The notes under the pieces are model-generated. The model was not told the origin of the DNA, ran no database searches, and was given only the letters and a program-made list of their open reading frames with translations. From contig DJSQ01000234.1 of NCBI GenBank assembly GCA_002438075.1, forward strand, positions 27,996 to 52,832: a DNA stretch of 24,837 nt, written 5' to 3'. Positions 7,426 to 13,308 of the stretch are shown here, in pieces. A program made the position numbers and the translations under genes. This stretch comes from Clostridiales bacterium UBA6330 (GTDB lineage Bacteria; Bacillota; Clostridia; Oscillospirales; CAG-272). Numbering within the stretch: position 1 is the first letter of the stretch; every line of letters starts with the position of its first letter.

Positions 7426-8244
7426 ATGAAAAAGACTGCTTTTTTGCTTGCCGTACTCCTGTTGACGGCGGCGGTCCTGATGACCGTTTCCTGCGGAAAA
7501 ACAACGCAGACCACCTTCAAGCCCGATGGGAAATCAACGGGAACGCTCAAGCTCGGCTTTGATGCGTCCTACCCGCCCTACGGCTATCTCGACACCGAAA
7601 CCAGACAGTATGTGGGCTTTGATATCGAATATGCAAAGCTGGTCTGCAACCGTCTCGGGCTGACGCTGGAGCTGGTCCCGATTGATTGGGACCTGAAGGA
7701 CAAGGAGCTGAACGCGGGGAACATCGACTGCATCTGGAACGGCTTTACCTACGAGGGCAGGGAAGCCGAGTACACCTGGTCGGACCGCTATCTTGACAAC
7801 ACCATCGTTGTGCTGGTCAAGAGCGATTCGGGAATCGCCTCGCTTGCGGACCTTGCGGGAAAGACCGTTTCGGTCCAGACCGGCTCGTCGGGCGAATCGG
7901 CTCTGAAGAGCAACGAGAAGCTGGTCGGCAGCTTCAAGGACGGCAAGTATCTGACCTGTCCCGACTATACGCAGGGCTTCAGCGAGCTGAAGGCGGGCTC
8001 CTTTGAGGCGCTGGTGATTGACGAGGCGGTTGCGAAGTACCTGGTTGCGGGAAAGACCGATTACGTGATTTTGGAAGAGACGGTGAACCGCGAGCAATAC
8101 GGTGTGGGCTTCCGTCTCGGAAACACCGAGCTGCGGGATAAGGTCAACAATGCGATGAAGGAGATTGCCGCCGACGGCAGCACGCTGAAGGCGCTGGCGG
8201 AAAAGTACGGCATTGCTCCCGAGGCGATTCTGATCGGGAAATAA
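7426..8244 (+). CDS. Polar amino-acid ABC transporter substrate-binding lipoprotein
   Basis: This 272-residue protein belongs to the family 3 extracellular solute-binding proteins, which capture polar amino acids outside the cell. A lipoprotein signal peptide occupies residues 1-22 (MKKTAFLLAV...MTVSC), with Cys23 as the lipid anchor; the lipobox is slightly atypical, with Thr at -3. The mature domain shows typical motifs: LKLGFDASYPPYGY, the VGFDIEYAK ligand loop and DCIWNGFT (about residues 101-108). The start at 7426 has a good ribosome site, and an in-frame upstream ATG at 7390 would spoil the signal peptide. It is the first gene of an operon with a permease and an ATPase. The ligand cannot be named; cystine, glutamine and arginine are all possible. 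Confidence 0.9.
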   Translation: MKKTAFLLAVLLLTAAVLMTVSCGKTTQTTFKPDGKSTGTLKLGFDASYPPYGYLDTETRQYVGFDIEYAKLVCNRLGLTLELVPIDWDLKDKELNAGNIDCIWNGFTYEGREAEYTWSDRYLDNTIVVLVKSDSGIASLADLAGKTVSVQTGSSGESALKSNEKLVGSFKDGKYLTCPDYTQGFSELKAGSFEALVIDEAVAKYLVAGKTDYVILEETVNREQYGVGFRLGNTELRDKVNNAMKEIAADGSTLKALAEKYGIAPEAILIGK

Positions 8245-8265
8245 CGCGGAAAGGAATTGACTGTT

Positions 8266-8934
8266 TTGTCCTTTACGAATATGCTTTCCATGCTCGGCAG
8301 TGGGATGCTCACCTCGCTTCTCATCTTCTGTGTGACCCTGCTGTTCTCCCTGCCGCTCGGACTGCTGATCTGCTTTGGCAGGCGAGCGAAGAACCCGATT
8401 CTGCGGTGGATTTTCCGCATTTACATCTCGGTCATGCGCGGGACCCCGCTGATGCTCCAGCTGGTGGTGGTGTATTTCGCGCCGTACTACCTGTTCGGCG
8501 TTTCGCTGGGCAGTCTGTTCGGCGGAAATTACCGTCTGCTTGCGGTGCTGATCGGCTTTGTTATCAACTATGCCGCCTATTTCGCGGAAATTTATCGCGC
8601 GGGGTTGGAATCGATTCCGACAGGGCAGTATGAAGCCGCAAAGGTGCTGGGCTACGGGCGCGCGGCAACCTTTCTGCACATCATCCTGCCGCAGTTGACC
8701 CGCAGGGTCCTGCCGACCGTGACGAACGAGGTTATCACGTTGATTAAGGATACCTCTCTGGCGTACACCGTCAGCGTGGTGGAGATGTTCACGGTTGCAA
8801 AGCAGATATCCGCCGCCGAGACCGACATGACCGCGCTGTTTGTTGCGGGCGCGATGTACTATATCTTCAATTTTGCTGTGGCGTTTGGGATGGAGCGGCT
8901 GGAAAAGCGGCTGAACACCTACAGCATCCGCTGA
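8266..8934 (+). CDS. Amino-acid ABC transporter permease
   Basis: This integral membrane subunit is about 222 residues long, with about five hydrophobic segments. The conserved EAA loop is YEAAKVLGYGRAATFLHIILPQ-like (about residues 122-143), which docks the ATPase. The RGTPLMLQL stretch near residues 58-66 is characteristic of HisM/GlnP-type permeases. The start is uncertain. A TTG at 8257 lies too close to the AAAGGA site at 8250-8255, a TTG at 8266 has a normal 10-nt gap and is chosen, and an ATG at 8281 is the next option. It sits 21 bp after the binding-protein gene and just before the ATPase gene, so the three form one importer. Confidence 0.92.
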   Translation: MSFTNMLSMLGSGMLTSLLIFCVTLLFSLPLGLLICFGRRAKNPILRWIFRIYISVMRGTPLMLQLVVVYFAPYYLFGVSLGSLFGGNYRLLAVLIGFVINYAAYFAEIYRAGLESIPTGQYEAAKVLGYGRAATFLHIILPQLTRRVLPTVTNEVITLIKDTSLAYTVSVVEMFTVAKQISAAETDMTALFVAGAMYYIFNFAVAFGMERLEKRLNTYSIR

Positions 8935-8947
8935 AAGGAGACAGATC

Positions 8948-9736
8948 GTGAAGCTGTTGGAAATGAGAAGCATCCGAAAAGCCTTCCGCGAGGGCGTGGC
9001 GGTGCTGGACAATCTGTCGCTGTCGGTCGAGGAAGGCGAGGTGCTGGCGCTGATCGGCTCCTCGGGCTCGGGAAAATCGACGGTCCTGCGGTGTGCCGCG
9101 CAACTGGAAACGGTGGACAGCGGGGAAATCGATGTCTGCGGGCGCGCTTTGGTGCGGACCGAGCGGAAAACCGACCGACGGGGCGCGGTGCACGAGGTGG
9201 CGGTCTATGCGCCGCCCGCCGAGCGGAAGCAGATGCTGGAATGCGTGGGGATGGTATTCCAGAATTTTAATCTGTTCCCACACATGACGGTTTTGCGGAA
9301 CATCACCGATGCGCCCGTGCGGGTGCTCGGAAAATTTCGCACCGAGGCGGAGGCGGACGCGCGGCGGTTGCTTGCAACGATGGGGCTCTCCGACCGCGCC
9401 GATGCGTACCCCTGCGAGCTGTCGGGCGGACAGCAACAGCGGGTGTCCATTGCCCGCGCTTTGGCGATGAAGCCGCGCGTTTTGCTGTTTGACGAGCCGA
9501 CCTCGGCGCTTGACCCCGAGCTGACCGCAGAGGTTCTGCGGGTCATCCGACAGCTGAAGGAGGACGGGCACACCATGGTGCTCGTGACGCACGAAATGAA
9601 TTTTGCCCGCTCGGTTGCCGACCGCGTAATCTATATGCGCGAGGGGCACATTGAAGCCGAGGGAACGCCCGAAGAGGTGTTCGAGCGGAACGAAAACCCG
9701 CATCTGCGCAGGTTTCTGAACGGGCAGACGGATTGA
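8948..9736 (+). CDS. Amino-acid ABC transporter ATP-binding protein
   Basis: The nucleotide-binding subunit that powers the importer has 262 residues. Walker A GSSGSGKST is at residues 37-45, the Q-loop is in VFQNFNLFPH near residue 102, the signature LSGGQQQR is near 158, Walker B VLLFDEPTSALD follows near 178, and the switch His is in THEMNF. An insertion of about 20 residues before the Q-loop is usual in this GlnQ/HisP-like group. It starts with GTG at 8948 after AAAGGAGA. Its TGA overlaps the A-tract of the downstream terminator. Confidence 0.93.
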   Translation: MKLLEMRSIRKAFREGVAVLDNLSLSVEEGEVLALIGSSGSGKSTVLRCAAQLETVDSGEIDVCGRALVRTERKTDRRGAVHEVAVYAPPAERKQMLECVGMVFQNFNLFPHMTVLRNITDAPVRVLGKFRTEAEADARRLLATMGLSDRADAYPCELSGGQQQRVSIARALAMKPRVLLFDEPTSALDPELTAEVLRVIRQLKEDGHTMVLVTHEMNFARSVADRVIYMREGHIEAEGTPEEVFERNENPHLRRFLNGQTD

Positions 9737-9762
9737 AAAAAGGTCGCTTCTGCGACCTTTTT
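9737..9762. terminator. Bidirectional intrinsic terminator
   Basis: An 11-bp stem (9737-9747 with 9752-9762), a TTCT loop, a GGTCGC core and T5 on the plus strand. The flanking A-run (9736-9741) gives T6 on the minus strand. It separates two convergent operons, the ABC transporter (+) and trmB-nitroreductase-truB (-), and can serve both. Confidence 0.93.
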
Positions 9763-9779
9763 GTTATGGGTTCAAATTT

Positions 9780-10715
9780 TCAGAGTGCAAACGTTTTAAT
9801 TGCCTTAACCGCCTGTCCCTGCTCCGCATCCTCGACCGCCTCTCCGAGGGCGAAGAATCTGCCCGCTTCGTTGCACAGGCGGACCCTTGCCCCGACTGCG
9901 AGGTCGGCTTTCAGCTTTTTCTGCGCAACGGCACAGCCGCCGCGGAGGAGCTTTTCGTGAAACGCGCAGAGGCGGAGTGCGGGAAGGTCGGAAAAGAGCT
10001 GTTCGGTTGGAATCAGCAGGGCGTGGCGTTTCTCGGGTGACATTGCCTCCAGCTCGTCAATCGTGTGCGCTTGGGACAGCGTAAAATGACCGACCGACAT
10101 CCGCCGCAGGCTTGCCATCGCGCCGCCGCACCCCAGCCGCGCGCCGATATCCGCGCAAAGGGTGCGGATGTAGGTCCCGCCCGAGCAGGTGACATCCAGC
10201 GCAAAATCGGCGGGGGAATCGGTCGGGACTGCTTCCAGCTGAAAAATCCGAATTTCGCGCGCCTGCCGCTCCACCGTAATGCCTTGCCGCGCGAGGTCGA
10301 CCAGCTTTTGCCCGCCCTGCTTGAGTGCGGAATACATCGGCGGGACCTGCATAATCGGTCCGCGAAATTCGGGCAGGACTGCCTCCAGCGCGGAAAAATC
10401 GGGGATGCTTGCGGCTTGCGTGAGGACGGTCCCGCTCGTGTCCTCGGTGTCGGTTGTGATGCCGAGACGGAGCGTGGCAAGGTAGCGCTTGCGGTCGTAG
10501 GTCAGGTATTCCGATGCCTTTGCCGCACGACCGACCAGAACCACCAGAACACCCGTTGCCATCGGGTCCAGCGTTCCCGTGTGCCCGACCTTTTTGGTCC
10601 CGTACAGGCGGCGAATTTTGCCTACAATATCATGCGAGGTCACCCCCGCGTGCTTGTCGACAATCAGAACGCCGTCCGGCTCTTGAAATTCTCTCGCAGT
10701 TGTCGTGGCTGTCAT
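9780..10715 (-). CDS. truB: tRNA pseudouridine(55) synthase TruB
   Basis: TruB converts U55 in the T-loop of tRNAs to pseudouridine. The 311-residue protein carries the catalytic motif GHTGTLDPMATGVL with the nucleophilic Asp at residue 50, the N-terminal DGVLIVDKHAGVTSHD motif, the MYSALKQGGQKLVDLAR motif, and a C-terminal PUA-like RNA-binding part (VGARVRLCNEAGRFFALG). Its ATG overlaps the stop of the nitroreductase gene (ATGA), with GGAGGAG upstream, so translation is probably coupled. It is the last gene of a leftward three-gene operon and ends at the bidirectional terminator. Confidence 0.96.
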   Translation of the reverse strand: MTATTTAREFQEPDGVLIVDKHAGVTSHDIVGKIRRLYGTKKVGHTGTLDPMATGVLVVLVGRAAKASEYLTYDRKRYLATLRLGITTDTEDTSGTVLTQAASIPDFSALEAVLPEFRGPIMQVPPMYSALKQGGQKLVDLARQGITVERQAREIRIFQLEAVPTDSPADFALDVTCSGGTYIRTLCADIGARLGCGGAMASLRRMSVGHFTLSQAHTIDELEAMSPEKRHALLIPTEQLFSDLPALRLCAFHEKLLRGGCAVAQKKLKADLAVGARVRLCNEAGRFFALGEAVEDAEQGQAVKAIKTFAL

Positions 10716-11281
10716 AGCAAAAGCTCCTCCGTCCGCCGCTTCTCTACATAGTGGACCCCATCGCGGCGGTAATAGGTTACACTGCCGTCGGGGGCGGGAT
10801 CGGTCAGCTCCACCCGCTCATCGGGGCGTCCGATGGCAAGCACCAGCTTCGGGACGACATGAGCGGGGAGCAGCTTTGCAATCTCCGCGCGGTTGAAGCT
10901 CCCGACAATGCAACCGCCCAGCCCACGCTCGGCTGCCGCGAGCATCAGGACCTCTGCCGCGATGCCGACATCCGTGTCGAATTTGTCGGCGTTCGGAAGC
11001 ACCGAACGGTCGGCACAAAGAATCAGGTAAGCAGGCGGCTCGTGTCCTTCGGGCGGGAGCTTCAGCTGCGGCAGCTTTGCCGCCCATCGGGTGGCGGCAA
11101 GCACGGCTTTGCACTCCGCCGCATCGGTAACGGGGCGGAATTTCAGCATCTGCGCGTTCATGCTCGACGGCGCATATCGGATACAGGCAACCAGCTCGGC
11201 AAGGTCCTCGCGCGTGACGGGGACACTGCGGTCAAAGGAGCGGTAGCTTCTGGTTCGTTTGAGTAATTCGGTCAGTGTCAT
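10712..11281 (-). CDS. Nitroreductase family flavoprotein
   Basis: This 189-residue protein fits the FMN-dependent nitroreductase superfamily. It opens with the TRSYRSFDR motif (residues 10-18, FMN phosphate contact), followed by APSSMNAQMLKF (about 38-49) and a C-terminal GLGGCIVGSF stretch that usually holds the flavin. The physiological substrate is unknown; members reduce quinones, nitro compounds or other acceptors with NAD(P)H. The start at 11281 is chosen because AAGGAGGG lies just upstream and the family motif begins at residue 10; a longer reading frame to 11410 only overlaps trmB. Both ends overlap neighbouring genes by 4 bp (ATGA), so it is translated within the trmB-truB operon. 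A link to tRNA modification is not evident. Confidence 0.87.
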   Translation of the reverse strand: MTLTELLKRTRSYRSFDRSVPVTREDLAELVACIRYAPSSMNAQMLKFRPVTDAAECKAVLAATRWAAKLPQLKLPPEGHEPPAYLILCADRSVLPNADKFDTDVGIAAEVLMLAAAERGLGGCIVGSFNRAEIAKLLPAHVVPKLVLAIGRPDERVELTDPAPDGSVTYYRRDGVHYVEKRRTEELLL

Positions 11282-11940
11282 AGGCCCTCCTTCGGGAAGC
11301 GAACCCACGCGGAATAGATGACCTGTCCCTTTTCGGAGAAATTCCGTTCGTATTCGGTCATGATGTTGTCGGCGGCACGCTCGGAATGATGCAGGTCGCG
11401 CGTCATCCATTCCACGGGCAGTCCGCAGAGGGCGAACTGCTCCAGACTGTAATCAAACAGCCCCTCGTTGTCGGTCTTGAGGCGGAGCAGACCGCCCTGC
11501 TTCAGAAGTCGGCGGTAGAGCGCCAGAAAATCGGGATGCGTCAGCCGACGGCGTGCGTGTCCCGCCTTGGGCCACGGGTCGCTGAAATTGAGGTACAGCG
11601 TGTCCACACAGTGCGCGGGAAACCAATCGGCAAGATTGCGCGCGTCCCCGATGAGGAAGCGCAGATTGTCGGGTCGCGTGTCCTTCGCCGCCATTGCTTT
11701 TTCAAGCGCGAGGCAGGCAACATCCGAAACGCGTTCCATCGCAATCCAGTTTTGGTCGGGGTTTGCCGCCGCCATGCCGACCGCAAAGTCTCCCTTGCCG
11801 CAACCGATTTCAAGGCTGAGCGGGCGCGGGACGGGGAAATAGGTCTGCGGATCGGGGGCGGGGAGTGTCGGGGTGTCAATCAGAAGCTCGCGGCAGGCGG
11901 CAATCCGCTCGGCACCGTGTTTTTTCTTTCTCATTCTCAT
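11278..11940 (-). CDS. trmB: tRNA (guanine-N7-)-methyltransferase TrmB
   Basis: TrmB methylates G46 in the variable loop of tRNAs using SAM. The 220-residue protein has the SAM-binding motif EIGCGKG (about residues 44-50) and the family hallmark NFSDPWPKAGHARRRLT (about 117-133). It also has LKTDNEGLFDYS and a C-terminal TEYE motif. The start at 11940 is set by AAAGGA with a 10-nt gap; a second ATG at 11934 is possible. A longer in-frame reading up to 12207 would run through the promoter and is rejected. It is the first gene of the leftward operon with the nitroreductase and truB; two of the three genes modify tRNA. Confidence 0.95.
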   Translation of the reverse strand: MRMRKKKHGAERIAACRELLIDTPTLPAPDPQTYFPVPRPLSLEIGCGKGDFAVGMAAANPDQNWIAMERVSDVACLALEKAMAAKDTRPDNLRFLIGDARNLADWFPAHCVDTLYLNFSDPWPKAGHARRRLTHPDFLALYRRLLKQGGLLRLKTDNEGLFDYSLEQFALCGLPVEWMTRDLHHSERAADNIMTEYERNFSEKGQVIYSAWVRFPKEGL

Positions 11941-11973
11941 AGATCGGTTGTCCTTTCGGTTATGTACCCTAAC

Positions 11974-12002
11974 AGTATAGCAAAAAATACCGCAAATTGC
12001 AA
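11974..12002 (-). promoter_or_regulatory. Promoter of the trmB-nitroreductase-truB operon
   Basis: On the minus strand, TTGCAA (12002-11997), a 17-bp spacer and TATACT (11979-11974) lie about 34 nt before the trmB ATG. It is back to back with the methionine operon promoter, with about 50 bp of AT-rich DNA between the two -35 boxes. Confidence 0.7.
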
Positions 12003-12050
12003 TAGATTTTACAAAATGAATTTTTCTTTTTGAAAAATTGCAAAAAGGGG

Positions 12051-12079
12051 TTGACAAAATCGGCTTTTGGGTGTATACT
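12051..12079 (+). promoter_or_regulatory. Sigma-A promoter of the metQNI leader and operon
   Basis: TTGACA at 12051-12056, a 17-bp spacer and TATACT at 12074-12079 form a strong promoter. The transcript would start near 12085, giving an untranslated leader of about 340 nt before metQ. A 7-bp inverted repeat, GTTGACA (12050-12056) and TGTCAAC (12079-12085), brackets the promoter and could be an operator. Confidence 0.9.
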
Positions 12080-12126
12080 GTCAACAGAAAAGAAAAACGC
12101 GGCATTGCCGCAGAGAGGAGAACCCC

Positions 12127-12204
12127 ATGAAAAAGATGATGTGCGCCATGTGCATGATGTGCGGAATGATGATGGTCCGATGTGGGGCTTCTTCTGTGCG
12201 ATAA
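12127..12204 (+). CDS. Met/Cys-rich 25-residue leader peptide of the methionine transport operon
   Basis: The ORF begins with ATG at 12127, has the Shine-Dalgarno AGAGGAG at 12114-12120 (6-nt gap) and ends with TAA at 12202-12204. Of 25 codons, 9 are Met (positions 1, 4, 5, 8, 10, 11, 14, 15, 16) and 4 are Cys (6, 9, 12, 19). Three ATG codons run in a row at 12166-12174. It lies directly behind the strong promoter and ahead of a Rho-independent terminator and metQ. Such composition in such a place is the signature of a regulatory leader peptide, whose translation rate reports charged tRNA-Met and perhaps tRNA-Cys. An alternative is a small metal-binding peptide, which the downstream attenuator makes less likely. 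Confidence 0.75.
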   Translation: MKKMMCAMCMMCGMMMVRCGASSVR

Positions 12205-12251
12205 CATGAAATTGGCGGCATAAAATTCGGAATGTGTCGGTCATGTGCGCG
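12197..12251 (+). promoter_or_regulatory. Candidate antiterminator helix of the met leader
   Basis: ACATGA (12204-12209) pairs perfectly with TCATGT (12241-12246). Past a small internal loop, TGCG (12197-12200) pairs with CGCG (12248-12251, one G-U). The right strand overlaps the left arm of the terminator (12246-12252), so the two folds exclude each other. The left strand contains the last leader codons and the stop. A ribosome finishing the peptide would cover it and favour termination. One stalled at the Met codons (12157-12174) or the Cys codon at 12181 would leave it free and favour read-through. Confidence 0.6.
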
Positions 12252-12278
12252 GAGGGGAAACCCGACCGTGCATTTTTT
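12245..12278 (+). terminator. Attenuator terminator in the metQNI leader
   Basis: The stem pairs TGCGCGG (12246-12252) with CCGTGCA (12266-12272, one G-U). An AG/GA internal loop follows, then GGG/CCC closed by an AAA loop. Six T residues follow at 12273-12278. It lies 41 nt after the leader-peptide stop and about 150 nt before metQ, so it can only act as a conditional terminator within the leader. Confidence 0.75.
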
Positions 12279-12306
12279 ATTGACCGAGAACGGAAAGGAG
12301 AATTTT

Positions 12307-12432
12307 ATGCGGCTGTTTCTTTATTTCAGAGGGAAAATCCGAATGTGCCGTTCGGCACGGGAAGACTTGGGAGAACCGACAACGGAAACCGAAAAAGAAA
12401 ACAAAAATCAGAATAGGAGAATAAAACCATGA
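12307..12432 (+). CDS. Possible 41-residue upstream ORF coupled to metQ
   Basis: An ATG at 12307 has an excellent ribosome site (AAAGGAG at 12294-12300, 6-nt gap). The ORF runs 41 codons and ends in a TGA that overlaps the metQ ATG (ATGA, 12429-12432). The product is hydrophobic for a few residues and then very polar (Glu, Asn, Lys rich), with no recognised domain. A GTGCC/GGCAC hairpin (12345-12358) lies inside it. It could be a second leader ORF that couples translation to metQ, or it may be chance. metQ also has its own site (TAGGAGA, 12414-12420). Confidence 0.35.
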   Translation: MRLFLYFRGKIRMCRSAREDLGEPTTETEKENKNQNRRIKP

Positions 12433-13280
12433 AAAGAATTCTTTCCGCACTGCTTGCGATTACACTCGCCACTTTTGCATTATTTACCTTTGCTTCCTGC
12501 AAAAAGGATGCAAGCTACACGATTGCCGTTCCGAATGACCCGACCAACGAGGCGCGCGCCCTGCTGCTTCTGGAGGCAAACGGGATTATCAAACTGAAGG
12601 AAGGCGTTGGCATCAACGCAACCATCAAGGACATCGCCGAAAATCCGCAGAATATCCAATTCGTTGAAATCGAAGCCGCACAGCTTCCGCTGAAGCTCAA
12701 GGATGTGGACTTTGCCGTTATCAATTCCAACTACGCAATTCCAGCCAACCTGAACCCGACCCGCGATGCGGTGCTTCTGGAGGATTCCTATTCCGCCTAC
12801 AGCAACATTCTGGCGGTGAAGGAAGGGAACGAGCAGAGCGCAAAAACGCGGGCGCTTGTGGCGGCGCTCGGCAGTCGCGCGGTTGCAGAGTTCATTGCAA
12901 CCGAATACGGCGGGGCGGTCATCAGCGTGGTGGAGAACCCCGGGGACGGCTTTGATGCCGACCTCGATTACAGCGCGCTGAACGGGCAGACCATCACCGT
13001 TGCGGCATCTCCCACACCGCACGCCGAGATTCTGGAGGTTGCGAAGGGTCTGCTGGCGCAGAAGGGCATTACGCTGGATATCAAGGTTTATTCCGATTAC
13101 GTCCAGCCGAACCGCGTGGTGGAGAGCGGCGAATGCGATGCGAATTATTTCCAGCACACCCCGTATCTGGACAACTTCAACGAAGAGAACAACACGCACA
13201 TTGTGTCGGTCGCGGCAATCCATGTGGAGCCGATGGGACTGTACTGCAAGCTGATTTCGGGAACCTCGGTGAAGCAGTAA
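12429..13280 (+). CDS. metQ: Methionine-binding lipoprotein MetQ (NlpA family), circularly permuted
   Basis: MetQ captures methionine outside the cell for the MetNI importer. This 283-residue protein has a lipoprotein signal peptide (residues 1-23, FASC with Cys24 as anchor). In ordinary MetQ the order is a segment like ITVAASPTPHAEIL...DANYFQH...EPMGLYSKK followed by a segment like TIAIPNDPTNEGRALLLL...EAAQLP...AVINTNYA...EGGAV. Here the order is reversed. Residues 29-167 hold the normally C-terminal part (TIAVPNDPTNEARALLLL at 31-48, EAAQLP at 82-87, DFAVINSNYA at 94-103). After a linker (about 168-187), residues 188-275 hold the normally N-terminal part (TITVAASPTPHAEIL at 188-202, CDANYFQHTPYL at 236-247, VEPMGLYCK at 266-274). 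The reading frame is unbroken and every family block is present. Family identity is certain; the permutation is read directly from motif order. Confidence 0.92.
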   Translation: MKRILSALLAITLATFALFTFASCKKDASYTIAVPNDPTNEARALLLLEANGIIKLKEGVGINATIKDIAENPQNIQFVEIEAAQLPLKLKDVDFAVINSNYAIPANLNPTRDAVLLEDSYSAYSNILAVKEGNEQSAKTRALVAALGSRAVAEFIATEYGGAVISVVENPGDGFDADLDYSALNGQTITVAASPTPHAEILEVAKGLLAQKGITLDIKVYSDYVQPNRVVESGECDANYFQHTPYLDNFNEENNTHIVSVAAIHVEPMGLYCKLISGTSVKQ

Positions 13281-13308
13281 CCGACAGAAAAGAGGACAGG
13301 AGAGCGCC

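Noticed and set aside
12127..12204. Met/Cys-rich peptide as a metal-binding mini-protein
   Set aside because: Possible from composition, but its place between promoter and a met-operon attenuator, with the stop codon inside an antiterminator, favours a leader peptide.
12280..12309. TTGACC followed by TTTATG as an internal metQ promoter after the attenuator
   Set aside because: Both boxes are weak, and the -10 candidate overlaps a better-supported ribosome site and start codon.
12085..12428. S-box (SAM) riboswitch or Met T-box before metQ
   Set aside because: None of the conserved S-box core or the T-box sequence (AGGGTGGNACCGCG) is present; the leader-peptide attenuator explains the region better.
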